DNA of 64,000 nt from Salicibibacter cibi (lineage in GTDB: Bacteria > Bacillota > Bacilli > Bacillales > Marinococcaceae): NCBI RefSeq assembly GCF_016495865.1, contig NZ_CP054706.1, forward strand, positions 2,666,001 to 2,730,000, in the 5' to 3' direction. Made by a program: the position numbers and the translations under genes. Of the stretch, positions 54,246 to 62,915 are shown piece by piece (the stretch's first letter is position 1; each line of letters starts with the position of its first letter). Under the pieces are notes generated by a model. That model had not been told where the DNA came from and did no database searches. It saw only the letters and a list, made by a program, of their open reading frames with translations.

Positions 54246-54827
54246 ATGGATACGAAAGAGAAAATTTTAGCAGAGAGCATGGAACTTTTTGCGATCAATG
54301 GCTATGATGGTACGTCAATGACAAAAATTGCGGAGAAGGTTGGGATTAAAAAACCTTCCTTATACGCGCATTATAAAAGCAAAGAAACGTTATTTATAGA
54401 TGTAACGAAGGCAATGGCGGACAACAACGTTGACTTTGTCAGAAGATCCCTTGATGTGCAAGCGCCGAATGTAAAAACAGTGTTATATCATTCATTTAAA
54501 ACGCATATTCAGGATTTGATCAGCGATGATGCGAGTAATCAGTTTTATAATCGTTTTATGCATTATCCGCCAGAAGGATTGGAAAACGAATTAACCGCTT
54601 ACGTGGAACAAAGTGAGAAACAAGCAAACAGGCTTTTGGAGAATGTGATCGCTAAAGGTCAGGCGTCACAAGAAGTAACAAAGGAGCTCCATGCCAAAAG
54701 TATGGCGCATACGTATTTCTGCTTAATCGAAGGTCTTGCTGACGAAACCACCATTTATACGTCCGATGAAATAGAACGGCATGCTGAATCGGCTTGGATG
54801 GTCTTTTGGCGCGGAGTCAGGGCTTAA
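54246..54827 (+). CDS. TetR/AcrR-family transcriptional regulator
   Basis: 193 residues. N-terminal helix-turn-helix DTKEKILAESMELFAINGYDGTSMTKIAEKVGIKKPSLYAHYKSKETLF; ligand-binding helices in the remaining 140 residues show no recognisable ligand signature. AAAAAAAGGAG upstream of the ATG. Downstream neighbour (arylamine N-acetyltransferase) is convergent, so the target is not obvious; self-regulation is suggested by the palindrome in its promoter. Confidence 0.93.
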   Translation: MDTKEKILAESMELFAINGYDGTSMTKIAEKVGIKKPSLYAHYKSKETLFIDVTKAMADNNVDFVRRSLDVQAPNVKTVLYHSFKTHIQDLISDDASNQFYNRFMHYPPEGLENELTAYVEQSEKQANRLLENVIAKGQASQEVTKELHAKSMAHTYFCLIEGLADETTIYTSDEIERHAESAWMVFWRGVRA

Positions 54828-54991
54828 TAAAGATACAAATCATCTTGCAAGTCAATCCCCATCATCCGACTCCTATATTTTTGATACGACGTCCAGATAT
54901 CGGTCGCTTTCCAGTTTTAAATTCCTCATATTGTCATGGCGTCTCTGCATTTCTTTTAGAGACGTGGAGAATCATACCTATTTTCGAACGC

Positions 54992-55861
54992 TCAATCAGC
55001 CTCATCTTCTTTTTGCTCTTGAAAAATATTGACACCCATTCCCTCAAGAATTCCTATGGCCTTTTCGACAGGCAATTTAGGGAGCTTGAATTCTTCCTCG
55101 ATAACGTTTCGAACCTCGAAACGATCTTTTAATGTTTGCTTCTCGACTTTTCTATTCCTATATCGGATGCTCAATACATTATTGACCAAAGATAATGAAC
55201 GCTTTTGACTTAATTGCCAAATTTGACAGCGTAAAACCGATGTAAATGCACCATTGGGCTGGAAATATTTTTGTATGGCCGGTTGAAAATCATCAAATTG
55301 ATAGCTTTTCTTTGTGTCAAAAGACCAATCCATATCCGTGAGTAACGTTCCATCTACATACCGGTAATATTTATACGTTCCGAATTCATCTCCCGGACGA
55401 AGTCTCACTTCAATTCCCCCATATTCCGAAACATTTCCCGGGTCTGTCTCTAATCGAATAGGTTCAAAAAAGGGTGCACCATTCCCTATATCAACATACA
55501 GTTCTTCCTTTTCACCGGGAAGTCGAACAAGCAAAGCTACATGACCTCCGCCTAAGAAAGTGTAACGGCTATGAAAGCCAAGCTGCTTTAACAATTGATG
55601 AAGGCTGCTGTTCAACATATAACATGTTCCGCCCATATGATGCTGAAATAATTGTTTAACAAACTTTTTTTCATCCTCCACAAGCTTTCTTTCCTCGTGG
55701 TATGCCTTGTAATGCAACAAAGTGCTAATATTCTCAAAAGGTATTTGGTTTAAATGTGCAGTGCTAATTTCTTTTAAATACGAATAGGAAGGTTCTCTAG
55801 CCGGCACTTGAATATATTGTAAATAATCCTTTGCCCATAGAGGTAATTGTTTTTGAGTCAT
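54992..55861 (-). CDS. Arylamine N-acetyltransferase
   Basis: About 289 residues. Transfers acetyl from acetyl-CoA to aromatic amines or hydrazines. Catalytic triad visible: Cys in HHMGGTCYMLN, His in FLGGGHVALLV, Asp in LYVDIGNGAPF; the N-terminal IPFENIS block also fits. ATG at 55861 (MTQKQ) preceded by GGGAGAG; the frame is open to 55879. The 5' side borders a MITE copy 32 bases upstream, so the native promoter may be displaced. Confidence 0.92.
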   Translation of the reverse strand: MTQKQLPLWAKDYLQYIQVPAREPSYSYLKEISTAHLNQIPFENISTLLHYKAYHEERKLVEDEKKFVKQLFQHHMGGTCYMLNSSLHQLLKQLGFHSRYTFLGGGHVALLVRLPGEKEELYVDIGNGAPFFEPIRLETDPGNVSEYGGIEVRLRPGDEFGTYKYYRYVDGTLLTDMDWSFDTKKSYQFDDFQPAIQKYFQPNGAFTSVLRCQIWQLSQKRSLSLVNNVLSIRYRNRKVEKQTLKDRFEVRNVIEEEFKLPKLPVEKAIGILEGMGVNIFQEQKEDEAD

Positions 55862-55893
55862 TATTCTTCTCTCCCTCAATAATAAATTTTTTA

Positions 55894-56175
55894 GGGATTG
55901 CTGAACAACTTGCAGCTATCAACTGAAGCCGGGATGCCGCTTCCATGGCTTCGCTTTCCGCGGACGAACGGTCAAGCCTCCTCGCGCAAAACCGGCGCTG
56001 CGGGGTCTTGACGCGTCCGTTTTTCCGCTGGAGTCTCGCCATTGCAACGTCATCCCTCCGTACGTTACCAGAAGCGCAAGGGTTTGTTTATAGGATGGAT
56101 TTCCTTGCATCCAGCTTCGACAACACCAACGGAAAATGCTTATGTGCCAGTCTTTTTCCGCTATTCAGCAGTCCC
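55894..56175 (+). mobile_element. MITE-like element, copy 5
   Basis: 282 bp, ends GGGATTGCTGAA/TTCAGCAGTCCC; flanks TTTTTA and TATTTA (five of six equal). More than 90% identical to copy 4, only 1.8 kb away. Confidence 0.85.
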
Positions 56176-56220
56176 TATTTAAGTGTACCTTTGATTTACT
56201 TAACTTAACCTCACCAACTA

Positions 56221-56769
56221 CTATGGTCTTTTTCTCCAGGGTTGTAACGTTCCAACAACGGTGTTCTTCTTATCATGATGAATGGCTGAAATAACACCCT
56301 TGGAAATCTCTTCATGCGTTAACCATCGTGAAACATTCTCCTCAATTTTAAATCCGAGCTGCACATCACGATATAAGCAATTTTTAGAGACAGTGATTTG
56401 TGCTTGTATCGATGAGAGATCGTGACTGCTCCCTTTAATGTGAACAAAGCGCCATTGATCCTTTTGATAATGATTCATTTCTTCAAGGATGATAGGAATA
56501 GCATCAGGCGCAACGTTATGAATCCAGGATACAACAAGATTAACGGGACCATACGTTTGAATGGTTTGTCGTAAAAAATGGCTCAACGCCTCATTATCCT
56601 TGTAATCTAATGTGACGAGCCGTAAATCACTGTTGTCATGATCCGGATATAGCTGTTCCAACCTGTGTTTGTTTCTCCCGATTACTGATATATGGTTTGT
56701 ACTTTTCATCAACCATTTTGTCGCCCCTGCGAGCATTCCTGTTCCACCAAATACAATGGCATGTTTCAT
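56221..56769 (-). CDS. Short-chain dehydrogenase-like Rossmann protein
   Basis: 182 residues. Begins MKHAIVFGGTGMLAGATKWL (GGTGMLAG nucleotide loop), followed by VIGRNKHRLEQL and the DYKDNEAL acidic stretch; no YxxxK catalytic pair is visible, and a SDR active-site region (NLVVSWIHNVAP) is altered, so it may bind NAD(P) without being an ordinary dehydrogenase. ATG at 56769 with AGGAGG five bases upstream; the frame continues upstream to 56955 without homology. Single gene. Confidence 0.75.
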   Translation of the reverse strand: MKHAIVFGGTGMLAGATKWLMKSTNHISVIGRNKHRLEQLYPDHDNSDLRLVTLDYKDNEALSHFLRQTIQTYGPVNLVVSWIHNVAPDAIPIILEEMNHYQKDQWRFVHIKGSSHDLSSIQAQITVSKNCLYRDVQLGFKIEENVSRWLTHEEISKGVISAIHHDKKNTVVGTLQPWRKRP

Positions 56770-56913
56770 AACGATCCTCCTATCGCCGTTTTCACAACGC
56801 GTTGACATATTCAATGTCTCTTTGTTTACTTTTAAACTTTTGAAAGGTGATCTATCTTTACTGTACGGCTTTTCATGTTCAGTTGCCTCGTACGACAGTC
56901 TAAATATTCCATA

Positions 56914-56945
56914 CAAAAAAGGCCTTATCATCGATAAGACCTTTT
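56914..56945. terminator. Terminator-like hairpin not linked to a visible gene
   Basis: AAGGCCTTATC/GATAAGACCTT stem with three-base loop, A run on the left and T-rich on the right. It lies upstream of the dehydrogenase gene; it could attenuate a transcript in either direction. Confidence 0.5.
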
Positions 56946-57121
56946 CTACGACCATTGTCGTACGTTATGTTTCAAAAATATTACGGCTCCTCACCAAAAT
57001 CTATCGTTGATATTAGTGAATAATGATGGTAATAACTCTAGCCTAGCAAAGGAAAAACAAGGAGACACCTGTGGGAAAGCGCAGTGTTTTTTCGTAGCGG
57101 TTACCATCGTTATCATTACAC

Positions 57122-57280
57122 CTATTTCCAACCATAGATTTTAGTGTTGATCCCTATTTTGTTTGAGAGAAATGCTAAGTCTTTCTCATAATCATCAACA
57201 AAAACAGCTGCTACCTCACGAGATACATCTCTTTGATTTGCAGCTAATTGCGCAATTTCAATTCTTTTTTGTTTCTCCAT
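57122..57280 (-). CDS. Small hypothetical protein (52 aa)
   Basis: MEKQKRIEIAQLAANQRDVS… then FVDDYEKDLAFLSNK and a GINTKIYGWK end. Charged, helical, no membrane segment. ATG at 57280 preceded by GAGAGGTG. Composition and start signal look genuine. No family recognised; sits alone between a dehydrogenase and an ABC exporter. Confidence 0.6.
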   Translation of the reverse strand: MEKQKRIEIAQLAANQRDVSREVAAVFVDDYEKDLAFLSNKIGINTKIYGWK

Positions 57281-57394
57281 TTTAAAACACCTCTCTAAAT
57301 TATTTTAGGAATTTTGACAATCAAAGACCGCGCACATTTATTCCGTTGCGTTTTATTGTTACTATCCCCACTATGCTAATTCCATTACAAAATC

Positions 57395-58168
57395 TCATTC
57401 GCCTTTATGACGTTTGAATAGAAACGTCGCGATGATCATTGACACAATCAATAATCCACCAAACCAAGCAATCATCAACCAATGATTATGACCAATTGGA
57501 GTTCCGAGCAAAAGGCCGCGCAATGTCTCTATCAGCGGAGTCATCGGCTGGTTTTCAGCGAATGCATGGAGCCATGAAGGCATAGTTTCGGTTGGTACAA
57601 AGGCACTGCTCAAATAAGGCAGAAACAACATAGGAAATGTAAGAGCGTTAGCTGCTTCTACACTTTTTACGAGTAAACCAAAAACAACAAATACCCAGCT
57701 AATGGATAACATGAAAAGGGTCAAGACCCCAATCACACCAAGCCATTCCAGCCACCCCGCATCTGGCTGAAAACCAATAAGCAAGGCAACGAGAATGGCC
57801 ACTGTCGTCGCGATCACATTGCGAACGAATCCTCCGATAACATGGCCAACCATTAATGAAGATGGGAGAAGCGGCATGCTGCGGAAACGCTCAAATAAGC
57901 CACCGACCATGTCCTGTGTAACACTAACCGCGATGATCGAACTCCCAAAACCGACACATGTGATGATTACCCCGGGGACAACGTAATTCACATAATCGGT
58001 CCCCGTCTGAATCGCTCCTCCGAAAACATAGACAAACATAATCATGATGGCTACTGGTAATCCGATCGCCATCACCAGTGACTCTGCTTCTCGGAAAATA
58101 TGCTTTAAGCTACGTTTGGACATCGTCCATCCGTCTAAAATGGCCCAATACCACTTCGATTCACTCAC
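57395..58168 (-). CDS. Daunorubicin-type ABC-2 exporter permease (DrrB-like)
   Basis: About 257 residues, six membrane segments. DGWTMSKRSLKHIFREAESLVMAIGLPVAIMI at the start and FERFRSMPLLPSSLMVGHV as the conserved ABC-2 loop; NALTFPMLFLPYLSSAFVPTETMPSWL and ENQPMTPLIETLRGLL are the signature C-terminal parts of DrrB permeases. I place the start at GTG 58168 behind AAAGGGG. Overlaps the ATPase gene by eight bases. Exports hydrophobic drugs with the preceding ATPase. Confidence 0.9.
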   Translation of the reverse strand: MSESKWYWAILDGWTMSKRSLKHIFREAESLVMAIGLPVAIMIMFVYVFGGAIQTGTDYVNYVVPGVIITCVGFGSSIIAVSVTQDMVGGLFERFRSMPLLPSSLMVGHVIGGFVRNVIATTVAILVALLIGFQPDAGWLEWLGVIGVLTLFMLSISWVFVVFGLLVKSVEAANALTFPMLFLPYLSSAFVPTETMPSWLHAFAENQPMTPLIETLRGLLLGTPIGHNHWLMIAWFGGLLIVSMIIATFLFKRHKGE

Positions 58169-59105
58169 TGACAACAACCCCTTTCTTATCATCACTTGTT
58201 ATATCCATAAACACATCGTCCAGTGTCGGATGACGGAAGGTAAAAGATGCTGGATCTGTGCCGTATTCATGCAATGTGTTCAACAGCCCGCGCATATTCT
58301 CCGGTGAACCTTCCGTTGTAACGGTAATACTCATTTCATTTACGTCCATTTGCGCATCCAAAAGATCCCGAGCTTTACGACACGATGGCAAATCATAAAA
58401 AGTGAATGCCACCTTTTCTTCTCCGACCATGCGTTTCAACTCCTCAGCCGTGCCCTCTTCGACAATTTTACCTCCACTGATCACGGCAATCTTGTCTGCA
58501 AGCTGATCGGCCTCTTCCAAATATTGCGTTGTTAAAAAAATGGTTACGCCGCTCTCCGCAAGCCGCTGAATCATGTGCCACATATTCTTCCGACTGCGTG
58601 GGTCCAGTCCGGTTGTCGGCTCATCAAGGAAAATGACCTCCGGGTCCGCAATCAGACTGATGGCGATGTCAAGCCTGCGGCGCATTCCGCCGGAATAGGA
58701 TTGTGCACGTTTTTTAGCTGCATCTTGCAAATCAAATTGTTGTAACAGTTCTGCTGTGCGCTTTTTTACTGTCTTGCGGTCCAGGTGATTTAATCGCCCC
58801 ATCATGATCAGATTTTCTTCACCTGTTAATAATCCATCTACTGCTGCGTACTGACCGGTTAAACTAATCATTTTTTTTACAGAAGCGGATTCACGATCTG
58901 TATCGTAACCGCCAATGGTTGCAATACCCCCATCTGCTTTCATCAAGGTTGATAAAATACGAACCATGGTGGTTTTTCCCGCTCCATTCTCTCCAAGTAG
59001 CGCAAAAATAGAGCCCTTGGTCACTTCAAAATCGATGCCATCCAAAACCATTTTCTTCCCATAGCTTTTTTTAATATTTTTCGCTGAAATAACAGGATCG
59101 GGCAT
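58161..59105 (-). CDS. Daunorubicin-type ABC exporter ATPase (DrrA-like)
   Basis: About 314 residues. Walker A GENGAGKTTMV, signature YSGGMRRRLDIAISL, Walker B VIFLDEPTTGLDP, switch His replaced by Gln in LTTQYLEEAD, as in DrrA proteins, and the DrrA C-terminal domain. ATG at 59105 (MPDPVISAKNIKKSYGKK) follows AAAGGGGA. Two copies of the TetR-type operator lie directly upstream (59127-59194), so the TetR gene at 61198 is its probable repressor. Confidence 0.92.
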   Translation of the reverse strand: MPDPVISAKNIKKSYGKKMVLDGIDFEVTKGSIFALLGENGAGKTTMVRILSTLMKADGGIATIGGYDTDRESASVKKMISLTGQYAAVDGLLTGEENLIMMGRLNHLDRKTVKKRTAELLQQFDLQDAAKKRAQSYSGGMRRRLDIAISLIADPEVIFLDEPTTGLDPRSRKNMWHMIQRLAESGVTIFLTTQYLEEADQLADKIAVISGGKIVEEGTAEELKRMVGEEKVAFTFYDLPSCRKARDLLDAQMDVNEMSITVTTEGSPENMRGLLNTLHEYGTDPASFTFRHPTLDDVFMDITSDDKKGVVVSE

Positions 59106-59126
59106 AAAATCGTCCCCTTTTATATA

Positions 59127-59194
59127 TTGATTGATTAATTCAGTCAAATAAAATGAGAATAAACCTCTTAAATTCGATTGACTAATTCAATTAA
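59127..59194. promoter_or_regulatory. Two TetR-type operators upstream of the DrrA-like gene
   Basis: TTGATTGA-TTAAT-TCAGTCAA at 59127-59147 and TCGATTGA-CTAAT-TCAATTAA at 59174-59194, centres 47 bases apart. The same arrangement recurs at 61078-61144, and a single site precedes the TetR gene at 61828-61848. Confidence 0.75.
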
Positions 59195-59747
59195 TATAAG
59201 TGTTAAGTGAAAATAAAGTTGTTTACTTTTGATGATGAGATGCCGCATTGTTCCGTTCAAAAATGCGGCTATTTCTAAAAAATAGTTCTTTACTTTTCAT
59301 ATTCGTCCAGCTATTGCATACGAAATTTGTTATAAAAAAATTGTTTAATCATCCTCCACAATCGCGACCGTTTGTATAATGTAATAGTCTTAATCCATTA
59401 TCGGTGTTCCATTATAATCATCTTTATTAAAAAGGCTATTACTATTTTCAGATTAGGCGTTTTGAACCGTTCCCCCATATTAAGTTTTATCCTCATCAAT
59501 CCTTGTATGGAAGCGAAATAGTAAACAGTCATTTCCGAAGCACGCTTCTTTCGCTATTTGAGAACACCGTCTTAAAGCCATCGTCTCAGAGGCTACGGTG
59601 ATGGCTTATCTTCGCAAATTTATTTTTCGCATGTTTGCCCTACAGCCGCATTTATCCATAACCAAAATAATTCAAATGAAGAAGGAAATACCTGATTCTG
59701 ACGATGATTGGCTGGCTTCTTAAGCTTGATGACTTTTGACTGTCCAG
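59195..59747. other. Gene-free stretch
   Basis: About 550 bases of AT-rich DNA. One imperfect hairpin AAGCCATC/GATGGCTT at about 59574-59606; no start signal, no recognisable relic. It separates the exporter operon from the TIM-barrel gene. Confidence 0.6.
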
Positions 59748-60770
59748 TTATTTATTGGTTGTGTTAAACTTAGCAATTTCATGAAATGCCTCTTTAGGCT
59801 CCCAATAGCCACTTTCATATGGTTTTTCAGAATTAGGCGGGTAAACCTTTACAATACTATATCCAGCCATATCTAAATCATATCGTGTATCCGGAGAGTA
59901 AGGATGATAAGGCTGAATAAAATCATATATGAATGCGCCGTAGATATTTTCTGATTTGTAAATTTTGAGAAGGTCAATAATATAATTCGCTTGTACTCTC
60001 TCGCTTCTTTTAACATTTCCTTTAATTTGGGGAATTGAAGTACTCCAATCTATAATTTCATGACTTTCTGGCCCCTTTTTATCCGCACCTTCGTAGGTGG
60101 CACATCCAAATTCAAAAATAACAATCGGTTTATTTTGTCGATGAAACTTCCTGAGGGTTTTAACATATCTTGATTCATTGTAAGGTACTTTGTAAAGATT
60201 CAAACCAACTACATCGAACTCTTTCCAATTAACACGTTCCCAGAGTGCTGCTCCGTAACTTATCTTACCCTTGAATTTCTCCCGAACTACTTTACATGCT
60301 TTACTAAGATAATCGTTCAATTTTTTGTTATACCATGGAAGTAGCCACCACATCGTACTCAGCTTCGATGCCCTCTCGGCGTAATTATTTCCTGGTATCA
60401 TACCGGAAGAAAAAATTGAAAGTTCACAGCCTAGGTTTAGATCGATTCTCTTGTATTTCTTTCGCAATTGTTCGGTCGCCCGTGCGACTTCCGACAAATG
60501 TGCTAATGTTTCTTCTTGATTTCCCTCTACCAGTCGAGGCTGAAGCCATACGTGAAGACCATTCTCTAAGGCAGTCTTTGCACATGCTATCAATCTATCC
60601 ACATCCGTACCATAAATTTGGATTGAAGTACAATGCAACTGGTCGCGTATCGCGCGGATTTCTTGTTCCATTAACCTCTCTAGCCATTCACGAGTCAGAG
60701 AATCCGGGCTGAAATTGGTCCCCGTATCATAATTTACTCCCTTTTGCATCAATGCTCTTTGATTTTTCAT
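59748..60770 (-). CDS. Putative TIM-barrel glycosidase-like protein
   Basis: 340 residues, no signal peptide. RGVNYDTGT-type start (QKGVNYDTGTNFSPDSLTREWL), AIRDQLHCTSIQIYGTDVDRL, NGLHVWLQPRL, then LNLGCELSIFSSGMIPG and IVIFEFGCATYEGADK: the Glu residues in GCE and FEFG have the strand-4/strand-7 placement of retaining glycosidases. Homologues I recall in actinobacteria and bacilli are often labelled abortive infection protein without support. Lies between the exporter operon and a duplicated 5' fragment of that operon, so it may have arrived with the rearrangement. Confidence 0.65.
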   Translation of the reverse strand: MKNQRALMQKGVNYDTGTNFSPDSLTREWLERLMEQEIRAIRDQLHCTSIQIYGTDVDRLIACAKTALENGLHVWLQPRLVEGNQEETLAHLSEVARATEQLRKKYKRIDLNLGCELSIFSSGMIPGNNYAERASKLSTMWWLLPWYNKKLNDYLSKACKVVREKFKGKISYGAALWERVNWKEFDVVGLNLYKVPYNESRYVKTLRKFHRQNKPIVIFEFGCATYEGADKKGPESHEIIDWSTSIPQIKGNVKRSERVQANYIIDLLKIYKSENIYGAFIYDFIQPYHPYSPDTRYDLDMAGYSIVKVYPPNSEKPYESGYWEPKEAFHEIAKFNTTNK

Positions 60771-60865
60771 TTATATCTCCTTTACATACAAACCAGCCTC
60801 AACCTTAGATCTTGCCCTTCAGATTGAGTTTCAACAGTAATGTGTATGAGTTTGATCACCTTCAT

Positions 60866-61069
60866 TCACTTATTGCTATGACATAGGTTGATCCATTGAA
60901 GCAAATGACGCCCCTCAAAGGAAGAAATTGCTTGTTCCAATCGTTTTTCAAGCGATTGATCTGATCCCTCAGTTAAATGGTCCAGCAATTGTTTTCCAAC
61001 AGCTTTCTTACCGTAACTTTTTTTAATACTTTTTACTGAATAACGGAATCTGTCATAAAATCGTCTCAT
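60866..61069 (-). pseudogene. 5' fragment of a second DrrA-like ATPase gene, fused to other sequence
   Basis: The first ~65 bases from the ribosome binding side (GACGATTTTATG …) match the start of the gene at 59105: the residues VKSIKKSYGKK correspond to AKNIKKSYGKK there, with a one-base shift ahead of them (GTTATTCAG versus GTTATTTCAG). After GKK similarity ends and ~45 unrelated codons follow (AVGKQLLDHLTEGS…). Upstream carries the same pair of operators at the same distance. So a copy of promoter, operators and first codons remains from a duplicated or exchanged exporter operon. Confidence 0.75.
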
Positions 61070-61077
61070 TTCAAATA

Positions 61078-61144
61078 TAGATTGAACAAATCAGTCAATG
61101 ACGCTTCAAAAAATATAATTGATTTGATTGATTAAATCAGTCGA
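61078..61144. promoter_or_regulatory. Two TetR-type operators upstream of the ATPase fragment
   Basis: TAGATTGA-ACAAA-TCAGTCAA (61078-61098) and TTGATTGA-TTAAA-TCAGTCGA (61124-61144), centres 46 bases apart, mirroring 59127-59194. Confidence 0.75.
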
Positions 61145-61197
61145 TATAAGATTAAAGGTATTCTGCCGATATGTCAATGTTTTTTTGAGAAAAATAT

Positions 61198-61809
61198 TTA
61201 ACGAACCGAGATCATCCGTGAAAGGATTTCAACTTTCCATTCCGTGTTTTCTTTCCAGAATGACGGGTCATCCGCCATAATACCTGATAAAACAGTTAAA
61301 TAAACGCCCAGCAGCTCTTCAGCATCTCCTTGAATGATCTCTCCGGATTTCTGTCCTTCAAGAAATATAGGGTATAATGCTTCTATGTATAACTGCCCTG
61401 TATTGTTTACGAGTTCACTTATATGAGCTGGTAAACCATCCGCTACAGTTAAATGTTGCATAATCCGAAAAACTGATTGAGTTACCCACCTATCGCTTTC
61501 TGAAAATGCGAATTGGGTAAACGCCTTGATTTTTTCCAAGGGGCTTTTCCCGCTTTCATTCAGATCATTAAACACTTGTGCTACTCTATTTTCTTCCGTC
61601 CCCCATTCTATACTCTCATACAGTATTTCATCTTTTGAATCAAAATAATGATAGACCAATCCATGACTCACTTTTGCTTCTTTTGCAATCATGCTTATTT
61701 TCGTGAGTTTAACCCCATTATCCGCAAACACTTTTAAAGCGGCTCGCATAATTTGTTCTTTTCGCTCCCTCTTTTTCTGGTCTAATTGTTCCTCATTTAA
61801 CGGTGCCAT
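61198..61809 (-). CDS. TetR/AcrR-family repressor of the DrrA/B-like exporter
   Basis: 203 residues. HTH in KEQIMRAALKVFADNGVKLTKISMIAKEAKVSHGLVYHYFDSKDEIL; C-terminal ligand domain with TetR_C-like helices. GGAGG upstream of the ATG. One operator copy (61828-61848) lies just upstream of its start codon, so it is probably autoregulated; the four other copies tie it to the exporter at 57.4-59.1 kb and to the truncated copy at 60.9-61.1 kb. The inducer is presumably the exported drug. Confidence 0.92.
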   Translation of the reverse strand: MAPLNEEQLDQKKRERKEQIMRAALKVFADNGVKLTKISMIAKEAKVSHGLVYHYFDSKDEILYESIEWGTEENRVAQVFNDLNESGKSPLEKIKAFTQFAFSESDRWVTQSVFRIMQHLTVADGLPAHISELVNNTGQLYIEALYPIFLEGQKSGEIIQGDAEELLGVYLTVLSGIMADDPSFWKENTEWKVEILSRMISVR

Positions 61810-61827
61810 AATATCCTCCCTTATATT

Positions 61828-61848
61828 TTGATTGAATCATTCAGTCTT
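61828..61848. promoter_or_regulatory. TetR-type operator upstream of its own gene
   Basis: TTGATTGA-ATCAT-TCAGTCTT, fifth copy of the TTGATTGA-N5-TCAGTCAA motif, 19 bases upstream of the TetR start codon. Confidence 0.75.
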
Positions 61849-62113
61849 TTTAAGAGTAGGACTTATTCAAAATAGAGTCAAGTCATGTCATTTGCACGGA
61901 AGTATCCGGGTATACAACTTCCTCAGACTTCTACTCACCCGAAAGGTGATTTAAAGTTCACAACCGATATTGGAAATGTTAGACAAAGGTTTCACCGTTT
62001 GCATTAAAGCTGACAAATCTATGACAAGCCTATTAAGAGTCAAATTCGAAATGTTATATTATGTGTATGGAGAAACCTTTAGTATCTATTTAATTTAAGG
62101 AGTTGTGTTTTCT

Positions 62114-62449
62114 GTGAATAAATTATTAATGATTCTTGGCAGCTCAGTCATGCTACTTGCTGCTTGTGGCGGAGAAGAAGCAACGGATGAAGGAGATGAA
62201 ACTGAAGAAGATCAAGAATTTACATTGGAAGAACTCGGAGAATATGATGGGCAAGATGGAAACGATGCTTATGTAGCGGTTGATGGAGTCGTTTACGACG
62301 TTACAGATGTTGCAGAATGGGACGGTGGAGAACACGCCCCCGCTGGTGGATTAGAGGCTGGTGAGGACCACACAGAAGAAATTGAAGAAGCTCCACATGG
62401 GACTGATGTATTAGAAGACTTACCAACTGTCGGTACACTTGAAGAATAA
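62114..62449 (+). CDS. Lipoprotein with cytochrome b5-like heme/steroid-binding domain
   Basis: About 111 residues. Signal peptide ending in lipobox LAAC, an acidic linker, then a small cytochrome-b5-like domain: EFTLEELGEYDGQDGNDAYVAVDGVVYDVTDVAEW … HAPAGGLEAGED … LPTVGTLEE, the short bacterial variant. A His in GGEHAPAG may ligate heme. GTG at 62114 is 11 bases after AAGGAG; GTG at 62105 is only two away. Surface redox or heme-binding role inferred. Ends in a good terminator. Confidence 0.85.
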   Translation: MNKLLMILGSSVMLLAACGGEEATDEGDETEEDQEFTLEELGEYDGQDGNDAYVAVDGVVYDVTDVAEWDGGEHAPAGGLEAGEDHTEEIEEAPHGTDVLEDLPTVGTLEE

Positions 62450-62470
62450 TAGGAATGAGTTGCGAAGTTT

Positions 62471-62505
62471 AACCCTTTGGATAAGATGATGCCAAAGGTT
62501 TTTTT
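62471..62505 (+). terminator. Terminator of the cytochrome b5-like lipoprotein gene
   Basis: Stem CCTTTGG/CCAAAGG, eleven-base loop, then seven T. Confidence 0.85.
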
Positions 62506-62657
62506 ATGGAATGTTCCACAGTTATGCCCTTTGTATTATGAATTCAACGAGAAATGACTATTCAAGAAAAGAGGCACACGTTTATGAAAGAACATCCTTT
62601 ACGCAAAATTCCTTTATTTCTGTGATATAATAGGGGCAAATGGAACGGAGGAGTAAA

Positions 62658-62915
62658 ATGCGTTGGCAGGAAGTAAAAAAACGATTCCCAAATGAATGGG
62701 TTGTCCTGGAAGTAATAAAAGCGCACTCAGAAAATGGATATAGGTATATTGAAGACGTAGTAATTATAGATAGATTCGAAAATTCCTTAGAAGCAATGAA
62801 TCGATATGAGGAATTACGAAAAGATCAACCACAACGAGAATATTGTTTTTTCCATACTTCCAGACAAAATTTAGTGGCTCGCGAAAGGTATGCAGGGATT
62901 CGAGGCTCAAGATGA
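62658..62915 (+). CDS. Small hypothetical partner of the retropepsin-like protease (85 aa)
   Basis: MRWQEVKKRFPNEWVVLEVIKAHS … RYIEDVVIIDRFENSLEAMNRYEELRK … YCFFHTSR. Compact alpha/beta protein, no membrane segment. ATG at 62658 with GGAGGAG six bases upstream; a longer frame to 62640 lacks one. Its stop overlaps the protease start (ATGA, 62912-62915), so the two are translationally coupled. The pair recurs, as I recall, in other bacteria and cyanobacteria; function unknown. Could be a substrate, inhibitor or adaptor of the protease. Confidence 0.75.
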   Translation: MRWQEVKKRFPNEWVVLEVIKAHSENGYRYIEDVVIIDRFENSLEAMNRYEELRKDQPQREYCFFHTSRQNLVARERYAGIRGSR

